Shown piece after piece: positions 1-11,895 of a stretch of 64,000 bases of DNA. Position 1 is the first letter of the stretch; every line of letters begins with the position of its first letter. The notes under the pieces were generated by a model. It did not search any database, was not told the DNA's origin, and was given only the letters and a program-made list of their open reading frames with translations. A program made the translations under genes and the position numbers. This DNA comes from Vicugna pacos (lineage: Eukaryota > Chordata > Mammalia > Artiodactyla > Camelidae): the NCBI RefSeq assembly GCF_048564905.1, contig NC_132993.1, positions 10,811,001-10,875,000 on the forward strand, written 5' to 3'.

Positions 1-700
1 CTTCTTCCTCTGTAACCTTGCTAACCACACGCAGTGACTTTGACCCCCTTCTTGCTCCGGTGAGCACCACCATCCCGTGTGATCTGCCCAGTGCTGTGCC
101 CAGTGCTGCGCCAGCATCTGCAGCATCAGCCTCACCTGGGAACCTGTCAGACATCCCCTCTCCCGGTTCCTGCCCTGCGCCTGCTGAATGAGAAACTCTG
201 AGGGTGGGACCCAGAGAGCTGTATTTTAACAGGCCTTCCAGGTGATTTTGATGCACACTCAGGTCTGAGAACCCTTGGTCCAGCCAGTGATTCTCAGCTC
301 TGCCTGTAGAGTAGAGTTGCCAGAGGCAGAGAGCGTTAAAAACTCACTGATATTCAAGCCCTCTTCCTAAAAATTCTAAGTTCAGTAGGAACTGGGCATC
401 CGTATTTTTCGAACATTTCTTAGCTGGTTTTGACGTGGAGCCAACTGGGAAAGGTGACTTGTGTGAGGTCCCTTTCTGCTTTTCCCATGGGGACATTTCC
501 ACCCCAAGAATAGTCCCTCGCGGTTTTTGTGACCGGCAGCCCCTTGCTGTTTGATCTATCTATTTAGGGTGTGCCCCTCTTCACTTGCAGCTCCCACTTC
601 TTCCCCATCTTTGTACCAAACTCAGCAGCCGCCTGGACGGACCGGGCTCTCAGAGAGGGCCCCTGGCGGTGGGCCTGGCCGGCAGGGGCCCAGCACTTAC
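1..700 (-). other. Trypsinogen intron 2 (partial)
   Basis: This stretch follows the GT donor of trypsinogen exon 2 on the minus strand and should be intron 2. Exon 3 and later exons would lie outside the window. It is moderately GC-rich near exon 2. I see no coding exon or clear repeat in it. Confidence 0.65.
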
Positions 701-2258
701 GACTTGTAGCAGTGAGCAGCGGACACCACCCACTGGTCGCTGATGAGGGTGCCCCCGCAGAAGTGGTAGCCGGAGTTCAGGGACACCTGGTAGGGGACGG
801 AATTCTCCGCACAGGTGTAGCCCCCGACGATCTTGTCATCGTCGTCAGTGGGGACAGCAACTTGAGTGGAGACAGAAGGGAGAAGGCGGCTCAGCCGGAG
901 GTGGGAGGGTGCAGCTCGGAGCCCCGCGGCTGGACCACGCTGATCAGGATTCCCGACCAAGCACAGCGACGAGAGGGAGGCCACAAGGGGGCGTCCCCGG
1001 TGCGCATCGCGGGAGGTGGCTCCCCCAGCCGCTCCGCGTGTCCGCAGGGCGCGGAGGTAGGGACCCCGCGGGGACGCAGGCCCAGACCTCCAGAGGCGGC
1101 ACCAGGGCAAAGAAACCCCCTCACAGTGCTCTCAGTGTGATGGGGTCTCACGGGGAAGGCTTCTGTCTCTCTCTTTTTCATAATTCTCGTTAAAAGAGTC
1201 ATGTTCTAGCTTACTCCAGAAAACTAACCACAAGTCACTGATTCCTTTTAAAAGAACAGTATTTGAAATAATTCCTTAAACTATTCAGAATTACTTTGGA
1301 TCATTCCTTACTGATAAATGAATAATAGCATATTATAGATGTTAATATTTCTGAGATGAATAAATCTGAAACCACAGATCTCCTTTTATGTTTTAATATA
1401 GTTGAGAATGAACATTATGAACAATCTAATACTCGAATACTGTTCTGATTTTTGTGCTTTTTCTAGTGATTTATTTATACATATATGTATATTCCTTTTC
1501 GTATTCATTTTGTCGTAGGCCACTACAAGGCATTGAATATAGCTCCCTGTGCTATTTGGCAGGATTCCTGTGCTGTGCACAAAGTCTCTCTTACTCATCG
1601 CCAGTCTCCTCCCCACTGCACTTTCAGCCCCAGGCTGTGAAGGTGGGCTGGTCTAACCAGAGCAAGCTCCTGAGTGGCCCTGGCTGCACCCAGCTTCTCC
1701 CACAGCTCCAATCTCCACAGTGAGGCCAGGCACCCATCACACACGGCAAGGGTAGATACTGTTATTGGCCAAGAGCACAGTGATTTGCAACGGTGGCTGG
1801 ACACCTGGGAATCTTAAAATCACCTGGGAAGATTAAAAATTCAATATGCAGGCCACGTCCCAGGCCAGTTACCAGGACTCCAGCAAGAGACTTCCAGTCT
1901 CCCCGGGTGCATCCAAGGTTAGGAGCAGCTACAGCCAAGCCACAAGTACTAGCTCACATCACAGACCATCTCTACCTAGTCTCCCTTTCTAGCCTCTTTC
2001 GAAAAAGTCCCAAAGGGAAATGGATGGATGTTGGGGATGGAAGTGGAGTTGGGCAGAAGGGGAGAGAAGCGAGGCTTCAAGAGAGCCCAAGAGTGAGAAG
2101 GAAGGTGCTGGACAGGGAAGATAGATGATCAGAGCACAGGTAGACCGGAGAGGCAGCAGGAACGATGGGGTGTGTATCTCCGCCAGGAGAGGGGGCCTGG
2201 ACCAAGCATGAACCTCACCAGCTGCTCCAACGAAGGCAAGGATCAGGAGTGGATTCAT
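701..2258 (-). CDS. PRSS1-like: Trypsinogen, exons 1 and 2 (3' part outside window)
   Basis: Secreted pancreatic serine protease zymogen that, once activated by enteropeptidase in the gut, cleaves after Lys/Arg and activates other zymogens. Exon 1 is 2258-2219 (40 nt) and encodes the signal peptide start [13 protein letters not shown], ending at a GTGAGG donor. Exon 2 is 860-701 (160 nt), flanked by CTCAAG and GTAAGT. It encodes the activation peptide with PTDDDDK, the new N terminus IVGGYTC and the catalytic His in SAAHCYK. Exon phases and sizes fit the trypsinogen family; the Asp and Ser of the triad are in exons beyond position 1. Trypsinogen genes downstream of TRBV29 are a conserved feature of mammalian TRB loci. 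Cationic or anionic type cannot be decided from two exons. No defect is visible. Confidence 0.93.
1465..1560 (-). mobile_element. Short L1 3'-end fragment in trypsinogen intron 1
   Basis: The segment contains a diverged version of the L1 3' terminus seen elsewhere in the window, including the 'ctacaaggcattgaatata' and 'ctccctgtgctat' blocks. It lies within intron 1 (2218-861), which otherwise holds no exon-like sequence that I can recognise. Confidence 0.5.
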
Positions 2259-2293
2259 GGTGGCAGAAGTCTAATTGAGTGGGTGACGGGGAG

Positions 2294-2301
2294 CCTTTAT
2301 A
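2294..2301 (-). promoter_or_regulatory. Trypsinogen TATA box
   Basis: The minus strand reads TATAAAGG here, 36-43 bases upstream of the trypsinogen start codon. This fits the short 5' UTR typical of pancreatic trypsinogens. Confidence 0.75.
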
Positions 2302-2367
2302 CCTCCCAAGGAGAGGGCGAAGGGTGTAGGTGAGGGTGGAGGGCCACCGCTCCTCCCAGGACAAACA

Positions 2368-2383
2368 CACCTGCAGCTTTCCC
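2368..2383 (+). promoter_or_regulatory. PTF1-like pancreatic enhancer element
   Basis: The plus strand reads CACCTG, four bases, then TTTCCC. This is the bipartite E-box/TC-box layout bound by the acinar PTF1 complex, about 110 bases upstream of the trypsinogen ATG. It would explain acinar-specific expression. The match is by eye. Confidence 0.6.
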
Positions 2384-5300
2384 TTCCCTGGCGTCTTGCA
2401 TCAGTTCTGCTACGTTTGGCCGCTCTGTGGACTCAGGACCTGTGGAGATAAGGAACCTTACTTCTGAGGACAGAGAGGAAGAACAGCTGAGCCCAGGAGG
2501 ATTCTGGGGTGAGGGAAACAGGGGAAGCCAAGACCCTGCACATCACAGTTGGGCCTTCTGAAGCAGAGGAGGTGACGGTTAGGAGGAGGGAGAATGATCT
2601 GGGCCCCTAGGAATCCTCTGACCTCATAGAGATTAACTTACTTTAAGAAAAGGCTGCTACTGGGAGCACACTTGGCTTCCCAGTATCCTGGAGTCCCAAG
2701 AGAGGAAGGAGGTCCTGACTAAGCCATAGCTGTAAGCGGGAAGACCTTTCTCAAGTCTAAACCGCTGGGGAGGAAGGTCAAATCCAAAGCCTTGGGGAAC
2801 CAGGATCCCAACATCAAGACGTGATGAGATGGGAGAGGCAGAGCTTCTTGGGAGTCTGGCCTTTCAGCTGGCTCTCCTTCCTACCGAGCCTTGTGGACGA
2901 GGACTGTTTGGAAGGAGGAGGGGCCAAGGGTTAAGTAGGTGTTTACCTGATACATTTGTGGGGACAGAGGACCAGTACCATGTTCCCCCTCTTCCTCACT
3001 ATGAAGACACTGGTCTTTCTCACCGCTCATGCTGCTGTGGGTTCTCTTTAAGCAGCCTCGTGGTTGTGCTAGGAAACTGTATTCAGGGTGAGGGAAATTG
3101 CCCCCACCTGCTAGAAGCTGGCAGCCGGAGCTGGAATTTTAAGCTCCAGATCAGAAATTAGGAAAGGTTTGGACAATGGTAAATTGGGGTCCTGATCAGA
3201 GAATCAGCCGTAGGTAGAGAGACTGGCATTCAGTTATAAAGGTCGAGTATTAGGTGATTGATAACAAAGTTGAAGGTGGGGGAATTCTGGAATTTTCCAT
3301 TTTAGATGCAGTGGGACTATTTTGCTAAGCTCAGTACATAGTGAATCTTCCCAGAAACAATCTCAATTTGCAAACTTCCATGGCCATTAAGACACAGCTC
3401 TCTCTGTAACTTATTGAGACACAACCTGGCCAGAAGGGCAAGAGATGGAACTGGAGCCTGTGCTTGAATCTAACGATGTGAACCAGGTGGAGGAGGCTGC
3501 CTGTGAGGAGACTTCTCAGCTCCTCTGAGCACAGGGTTCGTGACCGGCAGGAGTGGGCAGAGCTCCCACTTTTCTTGGAAAGGTAACAATGAGTGGACGT
3601 TCTGGAGATGGTGAACACAGTGAGAAAAGCTCGGAAGTCTGGTGGTGAGACAGGAGGTAGGCTGGGGGGATGGAGGAAATAGAACTAGAGGGAGGTGAGG
3701 GTGGGGCTCACGGCTTGAGAGGGACCACGGGGTGTCTCCTGGCCCAGTGCCTGGTGCTGCTGGAAGCCAGCTTCTCCACACCAGGACACCCACCCACGGC
3801 TCAGAGCTCTGCCCTCTCCCTCTGCGCACCCTCTGTTCCCTGCTGGGCTCCTGTCTAGGTGGGGATGCTGCTAGATTCTTGGCAGCTCTTACATGGAAGA
3901 GCTTTCATACCTGCTGACAGCGATGGGAAGCTGATGCCCATTTGTGTGGAGTTTTAAGTCTCACTGATCATAAATGTTTTGACAGCAAGGTGTGCAGAAC
4001 AACATTAGTTCCATTTACAGAGGATGAGACTGAGAATAAGAAAGCTTGTGTCTCACCCGAGAATACAGATCTATAAGGCCAGTAGAGCTGGCCTCAAGGC
4101 TCCAGGAAGGCCTGGGAGAGCATTGTGAGGCGTGGGAATCACTGCAGATGGCAGCTAAGGGGTCAAGCCGGAGGACAAACTACTTCCTGACCCCCGCTGA
4201 TGCTTGTCTCCTGGAGGGAAGTAGAAGAGTGAATTAATCTTCCACCTGGCACCTGGCTTCACAGCCTTACCTTGCCACTGTCATGGGTCCCTCCAGGACA
4301 TGTCTAAAGGATGACACACCTCTCTGTGGCCACAGGTAGCTGAGCTAGGTTGTGAAGTCTCCATAATGGGGACTTTTTCTGAAATATCAAATATGCTATT
4401 TTGTTTTGTCCCCCCATTATGGCGTCTTTATAGGAAGTCCTGCTGTTAGATAGAGACCCTTCCTCTGCATGCCAGCATGCCCTGGACAGGTCTGGGGTGG
4501 GGGGTGATCTTTGGTAGAAGATAAGAAATTATCTTGGGAAAAGGGAGAAAGTTTTTGGATTGGTCCTTGCGGCTCTGACTCTGTCTAAAAGGGAACTCCC
4601 AAGTTTGGGGGCTTTGCTGGGTCTGAAGCCTATAGACTAACCTCCTCACATTTTGTTCTCCTCATTAGAGTAAGCCAGCTCACCCACAACACGGTGTGAT
4701 GGGAGTTTCTGTCAAAGTAGCAGGGATCGCCATACAGGCAGAGGAGAGAAACGTAGGTGGAAGCCATTACCTCATACTCTAGGCTCAGATGTGTAGAATG
4801 GATCAGGTCCACCTTTGCGCAGATTCAGTTTGGATAAGTCAGTGCAGCTCTTGGCACAATCATCCTAGTTCATATTTAGTGCTTGGTGTATCAAGCCACT
4901 GCCTTTGAATCAGGATAATAGTGCATAGTTTCTGTGTGCTTACTACACCAATTGTTGTGAGTCCTTCACGGACTTTTTCTTCCCTTTATTATCACAACCA
5001 CCTATGGGTTGACTGTTTCATAGATGGAAAGATGAGGTTTGTAGAGTGAAGTAAATTTTCAAGGCCATACAGCCAGCAGGTTGTGGCGATGGGATTGAAG
5101 CGCGGTCCCCCGACGCCCGAGCCTGCATGCTCTACCACAGAACGAATGTTGATCCTCAGCCTCATGAGGTGGGCAGCAGGTAGCATTTCCTCCTCTTTGT
5201 ACTGATGAAAAATCTAAGCTAAGAGGTTAAGTGACTTCTCCATGGTCACCCCGCTAAGGAACACATAAATGACACCAGAACCTTTCTCTGTTGAAGATAA

Positions 5301-6649
5301 GTTCATTTCCCATCGTGTTGTCACACATGCTGGAGTCTTTCCAACCTCCCACTCATCTGAAAAGTAGACTTTTGTCAGATTCCAAATCCCTGGTTTCTTT
5401 AAAAAAAAAAAAAAACACTTGCCTCCCCAAGCCCCCTTATCCCCCCAGCACAGGTATTTCTCAGCTCTGAGTCACCTCCTCCCTGGCACCCGGTGTCCTT
5501 TACCACCTCCAACCAGATTATCAAATTCTGGGCTATCTTTTCTCAAAACTCCCAGATCCTCCCCACCTCCACTAATTTTTTCTGAACTGCGTGTTTTCTT
5601 CATTGTGCAATTTCTCCTTCTCCAATAAGAGCTATTTCCTTGAATATCTCTGCCTGGGAATCACTGAGTCTGAACAGTGAAGGGGTGCTCTGTGCGATAA
5701 GGAAAAATTGAAGGGTGAGGCAGAGGCTGGAGGCGCAGACTGGTCAGGGCTGGCTGGCTAAATGGAGAAGCCCGCTCCTCCTCCCCAGCCCCCTCCTGCT
5801 CCCCACCTCGAAGCAAGGAAGATGGGCGAGTTTTATGCCTGGGGGCCGTGCATTTGTGTACTGTAGCTGTTCTTCAGGCTGATATAGAGGGGTGACTAGG
5901 GGAGGGTCTAGCAATGAAAGGTTTTTATCTGAAGATAGATTGGTTCCTGTAACGTAATGGTCTTTCGGCTCACGTTCCAGTCCCTCCTTATCTGGTCCCT
6001 GGGCTTCTTAAGTGACTTCAGTGTCGCTGAAGAGTGAGCAGAGGAAGCCCGTATACATTCTGGCAGCCACGACTTGTCCCGTGATGCTCAGGGCTTAACA
6101 GATGACATGCATTTCTTTTTCTAAATCATATTGGATGCGGATTGAGCCCCACAAGCCAAGTTCAGTGATAAGTCTAGTCAACTGAGCTCCCTCCACTCTT
6201 TTGGGTTTACAGAAACCCTAGACTGTGTTGTCCACTTGGGATGCAGCCAATGGTCAGTCCACTTCCTACAGGCCAACCTGTCCAGGAGGATCTCCTGAAG
6301 GCTCCCAAGGCCCGGGACTGAGTGCTCAGTCCACACAGGCGCCCACGCGGTTCCACCTGAGGACCACCCAAGTTCAGGGCCATTGCGTTTGCCTCTCTAG
6401 AACCCATCACACCTGTGCCCTTTTCCAGTCTGGGGGTGGGGCCGCCGATGGAGCCGCCCATGTTACTGGGACACCTTTCTACTCAAATAGAAAGGAAAAG
6501 CCTCTGCTCCCCCTCCCGTTAGAACAATCTGGTTCATTTTTTAACGGGCTTACGTCGTCTAAACTCAAATGCTTTTGTAGAGTTTTTCTCCAGGGAAGTC
6601 ATTATTGCTTAGCCAACTCTTCTCTTTTCTTCTGAATCATATTTATTTA
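2384..6649. other. Gene-free stretch between trypsinogen and fossil LTRs
   Basis: No exon with splice sites or protein homology was recognised. MIR-like remnants occur near 3975-4080 and 5030-5280, and there is an A-run at 5400-5415. The rest is unannotated unique-looking DNA. Confidence 0.5.
5030..5280. mobile_element. MIR-like SINE remnants
   Basis: Words such as 'aggccatacagccagcagg', 'gggattgaa' and 'gaggttaagtgacttctcc' resemble the MIR core. Two diverged pieces seem to lie side by side. Very old and degraded. Confidence 0.5.
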
Positions 6650-7565
6650 CTCAATGTATTATTTGCTCAGACTGCCTTAACAAAACCCCGCAGACCAGGT
6701 GTCTTGAACAACAGAAACCTATTTGCTCACAGTTCTGGGAACTCGAAGTCCACGATCAAGGTGTTGATAAAAGAAATTTTCACATACTGAGGAAAGTCAT
6801 TCTGGCTCCTACCTGAATTAACTTGAATTTTATGCTACTTAGGTAGCATATTTCAGAACGGCCTATTTGTGGCCTATCAACCATACATTGTACATCTGCT
6901 TTAATTATTATAGAACAAGACACATCGATCAGAAGTAAAGAATGTCCATGTTAAAAATAAAAATTAAATGCATCCCTTCCTAGGAGACCAGCACTGGTCC
7001 TTCTTTGCTGGTAAGACTCTTGTTTCAGATGCCAAGGCCATACTGACTCTCTGTGTATGTGCTGGTCTTTTTTTTTTTTTTTAAACTTTGAAGGAATGTT
7101 TCGCTGACTTGTTCAATGTTCTTTGTTCTGACAAGACATAAAACTGTGCTGAAAGCCACGCTTCTCCAGAGCAGTTCCTCAGTTATTTGAAAAGCTCTCT
7201 GCTGGGCTGTAGTTCTCCATTTGGCTCAGTACAACTCCTTTCTATTCCTATTACAGATTGTTTATTGATTACTTTCCTTGACAGCGTCAGCAGGGTTGGT
7301 TCTCCTGAGGCCTCGCTCCTTGGCTTGCAGACGGCCTCTGTCTCCCTGCGTCCCCACGTGGCCTTTCCTCTGTACGCACATCCTGGGTGTCTCTCCCTGT
7401 ACGCCCTCATCTCTTCTGATGAGAGCACCAGCCAGACTGGATTAAGTCCATTGTCATGGCCTCATTTCAGCTTAAATATCTCTTTAAAGACCCTATCTGC
7501 AAATACAGTTACTTTCTAAAGGACTGAAACATATGACTTTTAGGGGAACACAGGTCAGTCCGTAA
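6650..7565 (-). mobile_element. MLT1-type MaLR LTR fossil, interrupted
   Basis: Both ends match a reverse-oriented MLT1-type LTR (ERVL-MaLR): the 'cagttctgg' block near 6730 and the 'gtccgtaaca' type end near 7565. The middle is displaced by a second LTR-like insertion. An ancient, broken fossil of mammalian-wide age, apparently a solo LTR with no internal region seen. Confidence 0.6.
6788..7283 (+). mobile_element. ERV LTR-like insertion nested in MLT1
   Basis: A segment of about 0.5 kb begins with TG and ends with CA inside the older MLT1 LTR. It carries the words 'ataaaactgtgctgaaagcc' and 'ttctccagagcagttcctca', which I associate with an ERV1-class LTR. It must be younger than its host element. 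Edges are approximate. Looks like a solo LTR. Confidence 0.5.
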
Positions 7566-7746
7566 CACTGAATATTTACTGAATTCCGGTGATGGTCCTG
7601 CAGTTTTTCTAAGCTACATGGAAACAGCAATGGGGAAGATACCAATAGTCTTTGCTTTCATGGCATTTATGTGTGTGCGTGTCCACACACGTAAGGAGGT
7701 ATGGGAGAGGCAGACAGTACATTTAAAAATACATATTATGTATATA

Positions 7747-7965
7747 CAGTTGACCCTTGAACAACATGGGATTCGAGCTGTGTGAGTCTACTTATACACA
7801 GATTTCTTTTTCCCAATAAATACTATAATATTACACTATCTGGGGTTGATTCAATCCACCAATGTGGAACTTCAGATACAGAGGGCTGACTATTTAAAGT
7901 CACAAGTGGATTTTCAACTGTGCACAAGTTTGGTCCCTAAGCCGCACCTTGTTAAGGATCAACTA
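7747..7965. mobile_element. MER2 (Tigger-type) DNA transposon, deleted copy
   Basis: The left end reads 'cagttgacccttgaacaac' and the right end 'gttaaggatcaacta', which are imperfect terminal inverted repeats of MER2. Flanking TA dinucleotides (7745-7746 and 7966-7967) fit the TA target-site duplication of Tc1/mariner-like elements. Short, internally deleted and non-autonomous. Confidence 0.75.
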
Positions 7966-8209
7966 TATCTTTATATCAGAGTAGTGATTGGGTGTTAGGA
8001 TAAAGAGATAATAGATGTGAGTGACTGGAGGCTGGGTCCACAAGTGCCATATTAGGTAAGAAGGTCAGGAACACTGTTTGTGGGGAGACGGTATTTGAGC
8101 TGAGAACTGATTAAGAAGATACCAGCCCTGTGAAGGTGGGGTGAGGGTGCCTTTCATTATTCAATGCTGAGTCTGTAATAGAAATAAAGAGACACATTCA
8201 ACCACAGGT

Positions 8210-8291
8210 TTTTTAAATTGAAGTATAGTTGATTTACAATGTTGTGTTAGTTTCAGGTGTACAGCATAGTGATTCAGTTATACATGTATAC

Positions 8292-8351
<60 letters not shown>

Positions 8352-8985
8352 TTTTTCAGATTCTTTTCCATTATAGGTTATTACAAGATACTGAATATAG
8401 TTCCCTGTGCTGTACAGTAGGATCTTGTTGCTTATCTATTTTATGTGTAGTAGTTAGTATCTGTTAATCCCAAACTTCTAATTTACACCCTCCACCTTTC
8501 CCCTTTGGTAACCATAAGTTTGTTTTCTATGTCTATGAGCCTGCTTCTGTTTTATAAATAAGTTCAATTGTGTCATTTTTTTGATTCCACAGATAAGTGA
8601 TATCATATGATACTTGTCTTTGTCTGATTACCTCACTTGGTATGATAATCTCTAGGTCCATCTATATTGCTGTAAATGGCATTATTTCATTCTTTTTTAT
8701 GGCTGAGTAGTATTCCACTGTGTGTGTGTGTGTGCGTGTGTGTGTGTATATGTATGTATGTCACAACTTCTTTATCCAGTCATCTGTTGATGGACATTTA
8801 GGTTGCTTCCATGACTTAGCTATTGTAAATAGTGCTGCTAGGAACATTGGGGTGCATGAATCTTTTTGAATTCCTGTGGATATATGCCCAGGAGAGAGAT
8901 AGCTGGATAACAATAACTCCAGTTTTAGTTTTTTTTTGATGGAATTTCCATACTGTTTTCCATAGTGGCTGAAACAAATTAGGGG
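8210..8985 (-). mobile_element. L1 LINE 3' end
   Basis: Reverse-oriented L1 3' terminus: poly(A) tail remnant at 8210, 3' UTR with 'gatttacaatgttgtgttag' and 'gaatatagttccctgtgctg', then ORF2 C-terminal coding remnants (minus-strand peptide [12 protein letters not shown] near 8950). It is 5'-truncated, as is normal for L1. It contains a long TA tract and a TG tract (about 8719-8750). Confidence 0.85.
8296..8349. repeat. (TA)n microsatellite
   Basis: Uninterrupted TA repeat inside the L1 3' UTR. The length is probably polymorphic. Confidence 0.95.
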
Positions 8986-8989
8986 AGTA

Positions 8990-11097
8990 AACTAAAAATA
9001 TAACCAAACAGGCAGTAAACAAGGACAATTATTTCTCTTGGTCTTGGCTTTGGGTGGAGGATTAAAGAGTTTGATCTGAATATTCATGACCACTAGGTAG
9101 TCAGCTCTTTGGGGTTTGGCGTAGACACTGTACTGCCAAGAAGATGGACGCTGAGAATTATAAAATAAAATATGAGGTCTGTTGTCCCCCTAATTGTTTG
9201 ACAGAGGCAAAAAATAAATATTTCCTAGAAAACCCAGCTATACTCCAGGAATTAGGGAAAACACAAAGGTGAATCGATAATATCAAATTACATAATGCAC
9301 AAGGAAATAAGCCACCCCGAGTGAGAGGCAGCAGAAACCACAAGAAAACCAGATGCATAAAGTCATCAGAAGTCGGCATTAACAGAGAAAAATTCCAAGT
9401 AGAAGTTCGATATTTTTAAAGAAATAAAATAACTGAAAAATACACGAGGAGCAGGAAGCTCCAAAAATGACTGCTCACATTTATAAAAGTCCCAAGTAGA
9501 TTTTCTCGGAATGAAAATATAATTTACATTAAAAAGTCAATTGAAAAGTGATACAGCTTATTGCAGCTCAGGTGTGAATTAGTTGATGGGACAGAGGATC
9601 TAAAGAATGTATCCCTCAGGCAGCACAGAGAAGCAGAAAGAGGGAAAATGTGAGTGGATAGAGTCTAGACGATACGGGGAACGAAAGCTGATCAAAGGCT
9701 AGAGCTACGTTTCGGGCCATCTCTCCCTTGAAACGTGGACCACCAGATTCACGGACTGAAGTTCTGGCCCTTGCAAAGATCTTCCTCTGTAAAGAAACGT
9801 GATCGCTGTAATGCTGACTGCAGAGTAAAGTGCAACCTATGCAGACAACATGCCTGTGGGTTTTTCAGCTGAAAATAGGGGATTTCCCACGAAAACCTGA
9901 GTGTGGGTTGAAGGTAAAGCGGCACGGCTGGGGGAGGGGAGAGCGGTGGAATAGGAATGTGCACCATGAAGCTGGAATTTGCTCCTGCCATCAAATCGTG
10001 CCTTTTTCAACCTATGCATGGGTCTTGTCTTAATGATATGTTTTCCACGTCATATCAGAAAAATCAGTGTGTGTCCGAATTTACAGTTTTTCAGATCAGA
10101 TAACAGCTAGTTGTGAACGCTGTGATAAGGCATTTAGTACAGAGCCGGGGGCAGGTTTTTAAAGAAAGAACAGTTGTTGGCAGGTCGTATGAGTTTCCGC
10201 CAAAACTGCTTGCATCCGCCTTGTGATTCTCTTTTTTGGGAAAGCCGAGGGCCCTGCAGAGCATCCCTATCTGCCACGGGCTCGTCAAGAACACCTGAGC
10301 CGGCCTGGCCTGCGGTCCAGGTGGCTGGGCTGTTCTCAGCACAGCCTTGCTCTGCTACAGAATTGTCTCTTGCATGGGCCCAGCCATACAGATTAGACAG
10401 TAAATGGACCAGAGCAGCACACCCGGAAGTACCAGATGTTAGCATCAATGTCTAGAGCATCCAGTAAGCATTGCACCTCTTCCTCCACGGCAGATGATGT
10501 AAGATGCAGCAGCTTACCTGTCCCTTTCGAGGACACTCCAACATGTCCCACATCTGCAAACCACTCAAAAGCACACCAAGGTGGCAGGCCCCTGAAGTTT
10601 TGCAGATTTCCGTTGGTCTGGCATGCATTTGACATCCCCAGGAGCTAGACTGCTTTATAATTTCTATTCACCAAGAACAATCAGCGTAAGGCCATCCATG
10701 TGATGGGCCAGTATGGTAGCAAGATGACTACGGGCCTCGTGAACCATGCTGATGGAGAACGGGCTAAGTGTAGCCTTGAGACGAAATAGTTAAATGGCAT
10801 TTGGGACTCTGCCACTTCAAGGCAAACTGTATCTGATTGTGTTTACTGAGTATTTGCAAATACTCTTTGGAAGAAATTTTGTCCTCATCCTCCAGGAGCC
10901 ACTCTTCTTCTCTGTGGCTGGAGCCCCCCAGGCAGTCCTCCAGACCCTCTCCCCGTCCCCAGCCTACTTGTTCACACTCATACCCACCCACCAACACACA
11001 GGCGGCTGCATCTGCCTGAGAGCTGTGGTTTCCTGCCTCCACCAGCCTCCCAGGGTTGTCAGGCCCAGCTGGGTGGGAGCCGGCAGGAGGGAGCCGG
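8990..11097. other. Gene-free stretch downstream of TRBV29
   Basis: No recognised gene. A minus-strand open frame at 10635-10393 (80 codons, ending at a stop) looks somewhat exon-like but I could not assign it to any family. The remainder shows no clear repeat. Confidence 0.45.
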
Positions 11098-11136
11098 GGT
11101 TCTTGCTCAGATCTGTGATCTGGGCCCAGCACTGTG
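11098..11136 (-). other. TRBV29 recombination signal (23-RSS)
   Basis: Minus strand: heptamer CACAGTG directly after the V exon (11136-11130), a 23-base spacer, and nonamer GCAAGAACC. The heptamer matches consensus exactly and the nonamer is a good match. This is where RAG would cut for joining to a D segment. Confidence 0.9.
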
Positions 11137-11739
11137 TCAGCGCTGCAGAAGTAAGAGCTGCTGTCTTCGGGGCTCACACTGCTCACAGTCAGAACTGAGA
11201 AGTTCAGGCTTGGGCGGCTGATGGGAAACTTCTCCTTGGCAAATCCACTTTCATAAGTGGCCTGGGAGCCCTGATTCGCAGTTGCCATCAGGCTCAAGCT
11301 CTGTCCTGGACGCTGACGGTACCAGTACATGGAGATGAGTTCGCCGCTGACCTCACAATCGATTGTGACGGAGACCCCGCGCTGGCAGATGGCCCTCCTT
11401 GGCTTTTGAGAGACGAGAGCACCGAACACAGAGCCTAGTTCCAGAGAGACAGAGAAACCCACGAGGGCTGAGACAAGCTTGTCCCTAGGCAGGAAGGTCT
11501 TTTACTATTTGCTCCAGTATCACCGTGGCTCCCAAAGAACTCTGTACCACTGCCTCCATTTGTTTCTGTTCTGCCAGCTGTCGTTCTGTGGGGATCCTCC
11601 AATCCAACATCTCCCCCCATCCTCTGACTCGTGTCCTCAGACCCTCGACTTCTCTTCTCAGCAGTTTAGCATTAACTCCAACCGTCCCCATGGGTAAGGC
11701 CATACCTAGCCCCAGGAGAAGCAGCAGGAGAGTCCGCAT
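11137..11739 (-). CDS. TRBV29: T-cell receptor beta variable gene TRBV29
   Basis: Encodes the V part of a TCR beta chain for the T-cell surface. Exon 1 is 11739-11706 (leader MRTLLLLLLGL, donor GTATGG) and exon 2 is 11434-11137. The mature V domain starts ALVSQKPRRAICQ and has the first Cys in VTIDCEV, core Trp in MYWYRQRPGQSL, CDR2 with TANQGSQATYESGF and the YFCSAD end. These are diagnostic of human TRBV29-1 (ATANQGSEATYESGF, ending CSVE). No stop or frameshift is seen, and splice sites and RSS are good, so it appears functional. The intron is 271 bases, about twice that of the other V genes here. It is the last V gene before trypsinogen, as in humans. Confidence 0.95.
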
Positions 11740-11895
11740 CTTTAGGTGGTAGCCGCTCTTCTTCCTTGAGAAAAGGCACTAAGAAGCCAGATTCAGGTTT
11801 GTCTTTCCTCACCACTGTGTACTTCCTTCCTACCATGCTCCCCCCTCCACCCCAACATAGGAAGCTGAGTTTCTGCAGAATAGGGAGGAATTAGT

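Noticed and set aside
571-1140. Plus-strand open frame of 189 codons
   Set aside because: It runs antisense through trypsinogen exon 2 in GC-rich DNA and has no independent homology.
5090-5140. tRNA-like words ('catgctctaccac')
   Set aside because: No cloverleaf or complete A and B boxes; better explained by a degraded MIR-type SINE.
8229-8420. Plus-strand frame with a long YI repeat
   Set aside because: It is the translation of the (TA)n microsatellite within an L1.
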